Source of the DNA: Deltaproteobacteria bacterium RBG_13_43_22
GTDB taxonomy: Bacteria > Desulfobacterota > RBG-13-43-22
Assembly: GCA_001797675.1 (NCBI GenBank)
Contig: MGQB01000038.1
Span: 17,929 to 81,928 of the forward strand
DNA: 64,000 nucleotides
Reading direction: 5' to 3'
The notes beneath the pieces were generated by a model. The model saw only the letters and a program-made list of their open reading frames with translations, did no database searches and was not told the origin of the DNA. How positions within the stretch are numbered: position 1 is the first letter of the stretch; the number at the start of each line of letters is the position of its first letter. Below are positions 40,138-47,973 of this stretch, piece by piece. The position numbers and the translations under genes are program-made.

Positions 40138-40288
40138 TTGCCAAGGATTAGAATTCAGAAGTCAGTATCCGGAAATAAAAAAGAGAAGGGTTTATGCTTT
40201 TCTATATCATTGTTGAATTCTGGCATCTGGATTCTGGGTTCTAAAAAAAGGCTGGATAGTACCAAGGGATTAGAAAAGGAGTGGAGCA

Positions 40289-40654
40289 ATGGATGCCTTG
40301 ACCATGTTGGAAAAAGAACAGATGCGGGTGGATTTTCCCGATTTTAGAGCCGGAGATCAGATTCGGGTCCATGTTAAAATCAAAGAAGGGGAAAAGGAAC
40401 GGATCCAGGTTTTTGAAGGGGTAGTCATTCGGAAAAGAAAAGGAAATACCGGGGCTACCTTTACGGTTCGCAAGGTTTCCTACGGCGTGGGCGTTGAACG
40501 TATTTTCCCGCTTCACGCACCGGCTATTGATCGAATCGATATCGTCAGCCGGGGAAAAGTGCGACGATCGAAATTGTATTACTTGAGAAAACTAAAAGGC
40601 AAAGCCGCCCGGATCAAAGAACGGCGGGTAACACCGGGAGCTTCCAAGGCTTGA
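40289..40654 (+). CDS. rplS: 50S ribosomal protein bL19
   Basis: A 121-residue protein at the 30S-50S interface. Family blocks are [20 protein letters not shown] and [20 protein letters not shown], then [20 protein letters not shown]. It starts at ATG 40289 after AAAAGGAGTGGAGCA. The basic C-terminal extension ([12 protein letters not shown]) is slightly longer than in E. coli. The rplS leader (40138-40288) shows no clear regulatory fold. Confidence 0.97.
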   Translation: MDALTMLEKEQMRVDFPDFRAGDQIRVHVKIKEGEKERIQVFEGVVIRKRKGNTGATFTVRKVSYGVGVERIFPLHAPAIDRIDIVSRGKVRRSKLYYLRKLKGKAARIKERRVTPGASKA

Positions 40655-40667
40655 TTAGTTAAGGGTT

Positions 40668-40690
40668 AGAAGTTCAGAGTTCGGAGCTGT
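40668..40690. repeat. Isolated copy of the TTCAGAGTTCGGAG phrase
   Basis: GAAGTTCAGAGTTCGGAG sits in the short gap between rplS and rnhB. It is the same phrase seen at 6325-6350 and, in diverged form, near 4770, so this family is dispersed even inside the core operon. Confidence 0.45.
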
Positions 40691-40731
40691 TGTTTTGACT
40701 CCGAACCAATCACGAGAGCTTTATCGATCGG

Positions 40732-41370
40732 GTGGTTGTGGCCACGGTTAAGAAACCCTTTGATTTTTACGAATGTAATATAGACCGGCCGGGGGCCGTT
40801 CTGGTTGCCGGGGTGGATGAAGTCGGGCGGGGGCCTCTGGCAGGCCCGGTACTGGCGGCAGCAGTCATTTTCCCACCGGGTGTCTTTATCCCCGGTGTAA
40901 CGGATTCCAAACAATTAACCTCAAAGCAAAGGGATTTCCTTTTTCCTTTGATCAAAGAGAAATCCATAGCTTTAGGTCTGGGGCTCATTGGACCCCGGGA
41001 AATTGATCGATTGAATATCCTCCAGGCCTCCTTGTCGGCCATGGAAAAGGCGGTTTTTCACCTCAACCTGATGCCCGATCTGATTCTGGTCGACGGGAAT
41101 CGTCCGTTAAACCATCCCGTGGTCCAGGAATGTCTGATCCGGGGTGATCGTTTGAGCCACTCCATTGGGGCCGCTTCCATTGTAGCCAAAGTCGTTCGAG
41201 ATAAGTTAATGGAATCCTGGCATTACCGTTTTCCTCAATATAATTTTTTTAAGAACAAGGGCTATGGGACCCGGGAACATCTCTCAGCCTTAAAGAAATA
41301 CGGACCTTGTCCACTCCATCGATTAAGTTTCAGGGGAACGGTTCCCGATGAAACCCCAAAAACCGGCTGA
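40732..41370 (+). CDS. rnhB: Ribonuclease HII
   Basis: A 212-residue enzyme that removes ribonucleotides from DNA. The active-site acids are in AGVDEVGRGPLAGPV (Asp-Glu), LILVDGNRPL (Asp) and IVAKVVRDKLME (Asp), followed by the substrate-positioning YGTREHLSALKKYGPCPLHR. The annotated GTG start (40732) has a weak ribosome site; the family core begins about 25 residues later, so the exact start is uncertain. The end overlaps the UPF0102 gene by 23 bases. Confidence 0.93.
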   Translation: MVVATVKKPFDFYECNIDRPGAVLVAGVDEVGRGPLAGPVLAAAVIFPPGVFIPGVTDSKQLTSKQRDFLFPLIKEKSIALGLGLIGPREIDRLNILQASLSAMEKAVFHLNLMPDLILVDGNRPLNHPVVQECLIRGDRLSHSIGAASIVAKVVRDKLMESWHYRFPQYNFFKNKGYGTREHLSALKKYGPCPLHRLSFRGTVPDETPKTG

Positions 41371-41734
41371 GAACCCCCGAGGCCGGGTAGGCAGAAAAGG
41401 AGAGGACCTGGCCTTTGAACTCCTCAAGAAAAGAGGGTATAAGGTCCTGGAAAGAAACTTTAAATCTCCTCTTGGGGAAATCGATATTATTGCCAGGGAA
41501 GGAAGGTCCCTGGCCTTTGTGGAGGTCAAGACCCGGTTATCCTCAAATTTTGGAACGGCCAAGTGGGCTGTGGGTCCCAGGAAACAACGGAAACTGTCCA
41601 TGGTGGCCCTGGATTATTTAAAACGCCATTCTCTTTTAGAACAGCCGGCCCGATTTGACGTGGTGGCCATTGATTTGGATCAGGGGCAAGCGAAAGTGGA
41701 ATTGATTCGAAACGCCTTCGACCTGGCCTATTAA
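41348..41734 (+). CDS. yraN: UPF0102/YraN-family nuclease-fold protein
   Basis: A 128-residue protein with an Endonuclease/Holliday-junction resolvase-like fold. RVGRKGEDLAFELLKKRGYK marks the N-terminus, and the core LLGEIDIIAREGRSLAFVEV-K carries the E-x-D and E-x-K acids expected for a metal site. Cellular function is not established for the family, although it is nearly always adjacent to rnhB, as here. Translation is coupled to rnhB by overlap. Confidence 0.9.
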   Translation: MKPQKPAENPRGRVGRKGEDLAFELLKKRGYKVLERNFKSPLGEIDIIAREGRSLAFVEVKTRLSSNFGTAKWAVGPRKQRKLSMVALDYLKRHSLLEQPARFDVVAIDLDQGQAKVELIRNAFDLAY

Positions 41735-41749
41735 AAAAATTTTTGCCAC

Positions 41750-41894
41750 GGACTCACACGGACATGGGCAGACCGTTTTTGTCCGGCCGGCGGCTGGCCG
41801 GATAAAAATCACCAGGACCGCCGCTAAGAGACCGTTGTCCTCGAAAGGATTACCCCTTTATTCGTTCGACAAGTCATCGAACGAATAAAGGGGT
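41750..41894. repeat. Repeat R3 phrase followed by an 18-bp perfect-stem hairpin
   Basis: GCCACGGACTCACACGGACA (near 41753) is a second occurrence of the R3 phrase. Further on, ACCCCTTTATTCGTTCGA (41852-41869) pairs perfectly with TCGAACGAATAAAGGGGT (41877-41894) across a 7-base loop (CAAGTCA). A stem of this length without a U-run is longer than intrinsic terminators need. It might act bidirectionally or be a mobile palindrome. Confidence 0.6.
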
Positions 41895-41941
41895 CAGTAG
41901 TGGTCTATGGGTGACCGTGGCTAAAGAAGAAAAGAAATTAT

Positions 41942-42634
41942 ATGATGGATTTGGGGAAAAAGGGCACTCTCTATGTGGTAGCCACGCCGCTGGGTAATTT
42001 AAAGGATATTACCCTTCGGGCCCTGGAGGTGCTTAAAGGTTCCGATCTGGTAGCGGCCGAAGATACTCGTAGGACTCAAAAACTCCTCTCCGCCTTTGAC
42101 CTCCATTCCCCTTTAATCAGTTTTAATGAGAATAATAAACATAGAAAAATTCCTCATCTGATTGCCCGGTTGGGGCAAGGGCAACAGATCAGCCTGGTGA
42201 CCGATGGCGGGACGCCCTGTATCAGCGATCCCGGAAGAGAACTGGTCCTGGAAACTCGCCGGGCGCAGATACCGGTGGTGCCCATCCCGGGACCATCGGC
42301 CCTGACTTGTGCCCTGAGTGCCTCAGGATTACCGGCGGACTCGTTTGTCTTCCTGGGATTTTTACCCAGAAGGAAAAGCCGCCGTAGAAAAATCCTTCAG
42401 GAAATGGAAGGCCAAAAAAGGACCGTCATTTTTTATGAAGCACCTCACCGAATAGGAGACCTTCTGGAAGAGATCCGGGCCGTTTTGGGAGAGAGAGAGA
42501 TTGTCTTGACCCGTGAATTGACCAAGGTCCACGAAGAAATCCTGGCCGGCCCCATAAGCGGGCTGATACACCAATTGGTGAACCGGGAACCCAAAGGGGA
42601 ATATACCCTTTTGCTGTCACCGGCAGAAAAATAA
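41942..42634 (+). CDS. rsmI: 16S rRNA (cytidine-2'-O-)-methyltransferase RsmI
   Basis: A 230-residue tetrapyrrole-methylase-fold enzyme that methylates C1402 of 16S rRNA. Typical blocks are GTLYVVATPLGNLKDITLRA, DLVAAEDTRRTQKLL, ISLVTDGGTPCISDPGRELV and VPIPGPSALTCALSASGLPA. It is shorter than the E. coli enzyme because the C-terminal extension is missing, as in many bacteria. Two adjacent methionines (41942, 41945) are both possible starts. It is separated from yraN by the R3/hairpin region and thus may have a separate promoter. Confidence 0.94.
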   Translation: MMDLGKKGTLYVVATPLGNLKDITLRALEVLKGSDLVAAEDTRRTQKLLSAFDLHSPLISFNENNKHRKIPHLIARLGQGQQISLVTDGGTPCISDPGRELVLETRRAQIPVVPIPGPSALTCALSASGLPADSFVFLGFLPRRKSRRRKILQEMEGQKRTVIFYEAPHRIGDLLEEIRAVLGEREIVLTRELTKVHEEILAGPISGLIHQLVNREPKGEYTLLLSPAEK

Positions 42635-42965
42635 CATTCGGCTTCCGGTTTGGCAAGACGGTGTTTGTTGCCCTGGTTTTAATGAATCACCACCGTCCGC
42701 TTTTGGGGGACAAGATTAATGATGGATTCGTAATAATTCGCCGAAAGCCCTTTTTCGTCATTCCGGTCCCGCATCAAGTGCGGGATAGACTCCAGCCGGA
42801 GTTTAGTATTATTACGCAGTAAAGATTTCTTGACCCCGGTTTTCACCGAGGTGACGACTTTTTTCTAATCCGTATTAAGGGTTGAAAATAAAGCCAGGGA
42901 TTGTCTATCATTATGGTTTGGGTTTTGGGGAGGCTGAAAATCCGCAATCCGCAATCCAAAAGGTT
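42635..42965. other. Intergenic stretch before ptsH, contains a TCCCGC...GCGGGA hairpin
   Basis: CGTCATTCCGGTCCCGCATC, at 42757-42776, opens a hairpin TCCCGCATCAAGTGCGGGA (42767-42785). This phrase resembles the common dispersed repeat built on ATTCCCGC...GCGGGAAT. The stem ends match those of the small palindrome found inside hairpin elements B and D. No gene is seen in the 331 bases. Confidence 0.5.
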
Positions 42966-43229
42966 ATGGAACGTCAATTAATAATAAAAAATCAATTAGG
43001 CCTTCATGCCCGGGCAGCGGCTAAAATGGTTCAACTCAGCAACAGTTACGCCTCAGACTTTTCCATCCAGTTTAACGGACAAGATGTAGACGGGAAAAGT
43101 ATTTTAAGTATTTTGACCCTGGCCTGTCCCTTGGGTTCAAAAATTTTATTGCGGGCCGACGGTCCTGATGCCGATAAACTCCTGGACGCCGCGGAAAGGC
43201 TGATCGATGACAAATTCGGAGAAGAATAA
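42966..43229 (+). CDS. HPr-family phosphocarrier protein
   Basis: An 87-residue HPr. The phosphorylated histidine is in NQLGLHARAAAKMV; the residue after His-Ala-Arg is Ala where classical sugar HPr has Pro, a variant frequent in Desulfobacterota. The regulatory serine position is kept in DGKSILSILTL. ATG 42966 was chosen because it gives the family start (MERQLIIKNQLGLHA); the longer frame from 42882 adds 28 non-family residues. It overlaps the enzyme I gene by 23 bases. No EII sugar permease is seen, so a regulatory chain is likely. Confidence 0.92.
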   Translation: MERQLIIKNQLGLHARAAAKMVQLSNSYASDFSIQFNGQDVDGKSILSILTLACPLGSKILLRADGPDADKLLDAAERLIDDKFGEE

Positions 43230-45015
43230 TCTTTTGGAGCCAGAATCCGCCAATGCCGTCCTGAAGGGGATAGGGGCCTCCGGTGGCGTGGCCGTCGGCA
43301 GGGCTTATCTGGTGGATCGCAGCCGGGTCAAGGTCGTTTATCAACATCTTCTCGATCCATATCTGATCGAGCCGGAAATAAAACGATTCAAAGAGGCGGT
43401 CGACAAAGCGGATGTCCAATTGCATCAGATCATCGAAGAAATCCCTAAAGAAATCAAGGACCACGCCGGTATTATCGATTCCCACCGCTTGATATTGCGT
43501 GACCGGATGATCTATGATCAGACTTTAGAGATTATCCGGAACGAACAGATCAATGCCGAATGGGCCCTTAAAAAAGCCGTAGAACACACCCAGGAGGTCT
43601 TCGCCAAGATAAAAGACGAGTATTTTCGCAGCCGGATCAGTGATGTGGTTTATGTTTCAGAGAGGATCCTCAGAAATCTGACCGGAAAGCAATTTGAAAA
43701 CCTATCGGATATCCAGGGACAGGTCATTATTGTGGCCCATGATCTCTCTCCCGCGGATACCACCCAGATGCGTCTGGACAATGTCTTGGGTTTTGTCACC
43801 GATATGGGCGGTAAGACTTCCCATACCGCTATCATTGCCCAATCCCTGGAGATCCCGGCCGTAGTCGGTCTGGAGCGGATCACCCAGGAGGTCGACAGCG
43901 GCGATCTGATCATTGTGGACGGTAGCGACGGGCAGGTGGTTCTAAACCCCGACCCGGGAACGTTAGAGCTGTTTCAACAAAAAAAGAAAAAGTTTGACGA
44001 ATACCGGACCGAAATTGCCAAATACAGCTTTCTCCCGGCCGAAACCCTGGATGGATATCAAATCAAGACCCGGGCCAATATCGAATTTCTGGAAGAGATT
44101 CCCTCGGTGTTGGCCCAGGGGGCAGAGGGTATCGGTCTTTTTCGTACGGAATTTTTATATTTGAGCCAGAAAGAATTGCCCAGTGAGCAAACCCTGTTCG
44201 AAAGTTTCAGAAATGTTGTCCGGATAATCGCCCCCAATCCGGTAACGATTCGGACCCTCGATATCGGTGGGGACAAATTCGCCTCCCATTTGGACTTGGC
44301 TGACGAGATGAACCCGGCCCTGGGGTTGAGAGCCATCCGCTTTTGTCTGAAGGAAGTGGATATTTTTAAGCGGCAGCTAAGGGCAATCTTAAGGGCCAGT
44401 TCCTATGGGAACTTGAAGATTCTCTTTCCCATGATTTCCGACATCGACGAGGTCTTCAGGGCCAAGGCCATCCTTAAGGAAGTCATAAAAGATCTTCAAA
44501 AGGAGAATATTCCCTTTGCTCCCCAGATCCCCATCGGGATCATGATTGAGATCCCTTCTGCCGTGGCCATGGCCGATCTTCTGGCCCGGGAAGTCGATTT
44601 TTTCAGTATCGGAACTAACGACCTGATTCAATATACCCTGGCCATCGACCGGGTCAATGAACATGTGGCTCATATGTATCAGCCTTTACACCCGGCCATC
44701 CTGCGTTTGATCCGGCAAACCGTTGAGGCTGGCCACCGGGCAGGGATCCCGGTGGCCATGTGCGGGGAGATGGCCGGAGAACCTCTATACATCCCGATTT
44801 TACTCGGACTTGGACTGGATGAATTGAGTATGAATCCCATGTCCATCCCCCGGGTCAAGCAGATCATCCGGATGGCCTCTTATGCAGAATCCAAGGAATT
44901 TTTAAACAAAGTCTTTTCCCTGAACACAACCGAAGAGATTAACCGCTATGTCCTGCAGGAAATGGTCCAGTTGTTTTCCGACCATTTCAGGACCAATGGA
45001 ACGATGATTTATTAA
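43207..45015 (+). CDS. ptsI: Phosphoenolpyruvate-protein phosphotransferase (enzyme I)
   Basis: A 602-residue enzyme that transfers phosphate from PEP to HPr. The phospho-histidine motif is GGKTSHTAIIAQSLEIP. The PEP-binding C-terminal barrel is complete: EGIGLFRTEFLYL, FPMISDIDEV, IGIMIEIPSAVAMADLLARE, FFSIGTNDLIQYTLAIDR and VAMCGEMAGEP with the catalytic cysteine. Length is normal for a standalone enzyme I, with no GAF domain as in the nitrogen-PTS version. ATG 43207 lies within the HPr gene after GGAAAGGCTGATCG. It is followed by smpB after 65 bases. Confidence 0.95.
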   Translation: MTNSEKNNLLEPESANAVLKGIGASGGVAVGRAYLVDRSRVKVVYQHLLDPYLIEPEIKRFKEAVDKADVQLHQIIEEIPKEIKDHAGIIDSHRLILRDRMIYDQTLEIIRNEQINAEWALKKAVEHTQEVFAKIKDEYFRSRISDVVYVSERILRNLTGKQFENLSDIQGQVIIVAHDLSPADTTQMRLDNVLGFVTDMGGKTSHTAIIAQSLEIPAVVGLERITQEVDSGDLIIVDGSDGQVVLNPDPGTLELFQQKKKKFDEYRTEIAKYSFLPAETLDGYQIKTRANIEFLEEIPSVLAQGAEGIGLFRTEFLYLSQKELPSEQTLFESFRNVVRIIAPNPVTIRTLDIGGDKFASHLDLADEMNPALGLRAIRFCLKEVDIFKRQLRAILRASSYGNLKILFPMISDIDEVFRAKAILKEVIKDLQKENIPFAPQIPIGIMIEIPSAVAMADLLAREVDFFSIGTNDLIQYTLAIDRVNEHVAHMYQPLHPAILRLIRQTVEAGHRAGIPVAMCGEMAGEPLYIPILLGLGLDELSMNPMSIPRVKQIIRMASYAESKEFLNKVFSLNTTEEINRYVLQEMVQLFSDHFRTNGTMIY

Positions 45016-45080
45016 TAGAAAAAGGATTCAAGTGAAAGACTGAAAAAAAGATCCTCGAACCCCCGAACCCTTATTTTCGA

Positions 45081-45545
45081 ATGCCTATGCCCGAACACAT
45101 CAAAATAATCAGTCAAAATCGCAAGGCCCATCACGATTACCAAATTCAGGAAACCATTGAAGCCGGATTGATATTGACCGGACCGGAGGTCAAATCCCTG
45201 CGTCTCGGGCGGGCCAATCTAAAAGACAGTTATGCCAGACCCAAGGGAGGGGAAGTGTTTTTGTATGAGGTTCATATCAGCCCCTATGAAAATTCCCCTT
45301 TAAATGAGCAAGACCCGACCCGTACTCGAAAGCTCCTTCTTCATAAACAGGAGATCAGGCGGCTGACCGCTAAAATCAGGGAAAAAGGCTTAACGTTGGT
45401 TCCTCTTCGACTCTACTTCCTCGGCGGTAAGGCCAAGGTCGAACTGGCCCTGGCCAAAGGGAAGAAACTTTATGATAAAAGAGAGGCCATCCAGAAAAAG
45501 GATATGAAGCGGGAGACCGACCGCCAGGAGCGAGGGAAAAAATAA
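45081..45545 (+). CDS. smpB: SsrA-binding protein SmpB
   Basis: A 154-residue tmRNA cofactor for rescuing stalled ribosomes. The core IKIISQNRKAHHDYQIQETI and GLILTGPEVKSLRLGRANLK is clear, and the basic C-terminal tail (KKDMKRETDRQERGKK) that occupies the empty mRNA channel is complete. Two possible starts (MPMPEH) lie six bases apart. The tmRNA gene itself is 1.9 kb downstream on the same strand, separated by one metallo-hydrolase gene. Confidence 0.95.
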   Translation: MPMPEHIKIISQNRKAHHDYQIQETIEAGLILTGPEVKSLRLGRANLKDSYARPKGGEVFLYEVHISPYENSPLNEQDPTRTRKLLLHKQEIRRLTAKIREKGLTLVPLRLYFLGGKAKVELALAKGKKLYDKREAIQKKDMKRETDRQERGKK

Positions 45546-45929
45546 CTGCAACACCTTTTCCTTATCATCTTTCCTTTAAGTCCGCCCCGGCCAGGCATGG
45601 TATTTTGGATCTGATCCCCTACTCTCTGCCCTTTGCCACGTCTCGGAAAGCCAGGAAGTATTCTATCCAGGGCCAGAATGTCGAATTCGGAAAGATAGCT
45701 CGAAAACTTTTCTTTGTTTTTACCGTGTTTGTGTTGGAAAACCAGGACCACTCGAATTTGATGGTAAAAAAACATTGACAGGCATCCGTTGATCAAAAAG
45801 GACAGAGAGCCAAACTGATTTCAGATTCGGTTTTAATGGGAACTGAAGGCTTTTAAGCAATGATCACAAATACTTTTTTTCGTTAAAAACAAATCACCAT
45901 TCATAGCAAAGTAATAAAAGGAGAATTCA
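45546..45929. other. Intergenic stretch of 384 bases, no supported gene
   Basis: A leftward frame across 45470-45796 overlaps smpB and shows no family pattern, so I do not call it. I see no repeat of the families described here and no strong hairpin. The last bases hold AAAGGAG, the ribosome site of the next gene. Confidence 0.4.
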
Positions 45930-47171
45930 ATGAAAAGAGCCAAGTTGAGCCAAACGGGAACGGGCAAAGAAACCAAAGACCCGGTTAATCCTTTGGAAGG
46001 CGTCTGGATGCTTCCCGGTTTTGGAAATACAGGGGTGGTGGAAACCTCCGAGGGGATTGTTTTAGTGGATGTCCCCGGCTATCGATGGGTCGGCAGAATG
46101 ATGGAGATGCTCAGAAAAAATCTTAAAGGCCCGGTGCATACCATTTTTCTCACCCACGGCCACCTGGATCACGCCCTGACCTTAGATACGGTTTTTGAAG
46201 AAGCAGCGGAAAAGGGCTTTCCGGGGCCCCGGGTGATCGCCCAACGAAATCTGGTGAAAAGGTTCAACCGCTATCGTCTGCTGGCCGGATATCATGACCA
46301 TATCAACCGGATTCAATTTGCGGTTCCCTCCGGGGTCCCGGCCTTCCCTCTCCCCGGACGCTATCCGGATGTCACCTTTGACCAGAGCATCAGTCTGTCT
46401 GTGGGCGGACTGGATTTCCATGCCTATTATGCCCCAGGGGAAACCGATGACGGGCTCTGGGTTTGGGTCCCTGAAAAAAGGACCGTTTTTGCCGGCGACC
46501 TGATCGTGGTGGGGATGCCCAATGTGGGCAACCCTTTCAAGGTCCAGCGCTTCGCCTTGGATTGGGCTGAAGGGCTGGAGTCTATTGCGGCCAAGGAGCC
46601 GGAGGTTCTTATCCCCGGCCACGGCCCGGTGACTCAGGGCAAGGAAAAAATCCGCGACCAACTGCTGACCATTTCCAAATCACTCCGATATCTGCATGAG
46701 GAAGTGGTGCAACGCCTGAATGCGGGTATGTGGTATGAGGATATCCTTCATGAAGTGGACCTGCCCGAGGACCTGAAGAAATCGGAACACCTGGCCCCTA
46801 TCTACGGGTGCCCAAAATTCGTTGTCCACGGCATTCTGCGTCAGTACACCGGCTGGTATGACGGTAACCCCTCCAATCTGTTTCCGCCTAAAAAGAAGGA
46901 CATTCAAAGAGAAATCCTCACCCTGGCCGGGAAAGAAGCGATTCTCAAAAAGGCTTCGGAGCTTAAGGAAAAGGGGCAAACGGCCATGGCCCTCCAGTTC
47001 GTCGATATGGCCCTGACCGGCGAAAACACAGAGGATGAAAAAAAACAGCTCCACCGGCTGAAGGGTGAACTGCTCGGCATCATGGGGGATCAGGAGCCAA
47101 GCTACATTGCCAGGAATATTTTTTATAACGGTCACAATGAGGAGATGAGATTGGCCGGAGAAGAAAAATAG
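45930..47171 (+). CDS. Metallo-beta-lactamase-fold hydrolase with alkylsulfatase-like dimerisation region
   Basis: A 413-residue MBL-fold hydrolase. The metal motif is FLTHGHLDHALT (THxHxDH), with further ligands in APGETDD, FAGDLIV (Asp) and LIPGHGPV (His). After the fold comes YTGWYDGNPSNLFPPKKK, the pattern of the alkylsulfatase (SdsA/Yjcs) dimerisation domain (GWFDGNP). A C-terminal helical part follows (ALQFVDMAL...), similar to the alkyl-sulfatase region after that domain. It is shorter than true alkylsulfatases (about 650 residues) and lacks the SCP2-like domain, so substrate assignment is uncertain. No signal peptide is visible. Confidence 0.82.
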   Translation: MKRAKLSQTGTGKETKDPVNPLEGVWMLPGFGNTGVVETSEGIVLVDVPGYRWVGRMMEMLRKNLKGPVHTIFLTHGHLDHALTLDTVFEEAAEKGFPGPRVIAQRNLVKRFNRYRLLAGYHDHINRIQFAVPSGVPAFPLPGRYPDVTFDQSISLSVGGLDFHAYYAPGETDDGLWVWVPEKRTVFAGDLIVVGMPNVGNPFKVQRFALDWAEGLESIAAKEPEVLIPGHGPVTQGKEKIRDQLLTISKSLRYLHEEVVQRLNAGMWYEDILHEVDLPEDLKKSEHLAPIYGCPKFVVHGILRQYTGWYDGNPSNLFPPKKKDIQREILTLAGKEAILKKASELKEKGQTAMALQFVDMALTGENTEDEKKQLHRLKGELLGIMGDQEPSYIARNIFYNGHNEEMRLAGEEK

Positions 47172-47403
47172 TGAAACTGTAAAAATTTGTCGCCCCGGTG
47201 GAAACCGGGGTCCAGCGGTTTTCTAATTGGGACAGAGGAATCCCGGGGACAGCCAAATTATTTGGCGGCAGGCACAGCCAATGCCACGGATTCAGGTAAA
47301 AAAATAAAATAGTTGGGAGAATATTTCCAGATGAAAAAATATTAAAAAACAAACCTTACACCTTAAAACCAATGAGTTCGATTCGGAGGGAAAAATAAGC
47401 AAC

Positions 47404-47432
47404 TTGACTTTCTGCCCGAAGTTTATTATATT
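47404..47432 (+). promoter_or_regulatory. Promoter of the tmRNA gene
   Basis: TTGACT (47404-47409), a 17-base spacer, then TATATT (47427-47432). Transcription would start near 47440, about 30 bases before the mature 5' end, as expected for a precursor trimmed by RNase P. The 230 bases between the upstream stop codon and this promoter contain no gene. Confidence 0.65.
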
Positions 47433-47468
47433 TTATAAGAACAGGTTCGTTATCAACAATCCTGAAAG

Positions 47469-47819
47469 GGGGGCGAAACGGCTTCGACGGGGATATTTAG
47501 CTTAGGTGGCATACCGAGGTCCTATCGGCTCGTAAAACAGATAGGAAACAATAATCGCAGACAACTACGATTACGCCTTGGCCGCTTAGTCGGCCGACAT
47601 CCTGTCTTTCTTTCCTGCGAGGAAGATAAGGGTGACGATCAGCAGGATAGCCTGACCGAATGGCCTGTAGCCGGAAGGGCGAAACCTTTTACAGGATAGC
47701 TTTTCAGGTCTCCCGCCTGGCGGATACCTGGAAAGCGAATCTTTAATAGCCGGGATAAGTATGTAGAGGCCTAAGTGATGTATTTTCGGACGCGGGTTCA
47801 ACTCCCGCCGCCTCCACCA
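47469..47819 (+). ncRNA. ssrA: Transfer-messenger RNA (tmRNA)
   Basis: The 5' end GGGGGCGAAACGGCTTCGAC is the canonical tmRNA start, and the 3' end GTTCAACTCCCGCC then GCCTCCACCA carries the T-arm and acceptor with encoded CCA. GGGGGCG (47469-47475) pairs with CGCCTCC (47809-47815). The reading frame resumes at GCA 47557 and stops at TAG 47587-47589, giving the proteolysis tag ADNYDYALAA with the conserved hydrophobic ALAA end. Between lie four pseudoknot regions. It is a standard one-piece tmRNA. Confidence 0.95.
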
Positions 47820-47973
47820 AAATACCAAAGAGTCACTAATTCATCCTCCCCCCCCCATTCCACCTCCTGGGCCTATTCCCGTTTTCAATCGACCTTAATG
47901 AGGATCATCAATAAAATTTATTTTTTTAAACGGCCGATACAGAGAGAGACAAAACCCTTAGGATTTGTTAACG

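Noticed and set aside
41852..41894. Long hairpin read as a CRISPR repeat or attachment site
   Set aside because: There is only one copy, with no spacer array, no cas gene and no integrase nearby.
45470..45796. Leftward 108-codon frame downstream of smpB
   Set aside because: It overlaps the smpB 3' end, has no ribosome site, and has no domain pattern. Probably chance in an intergenic stretch.
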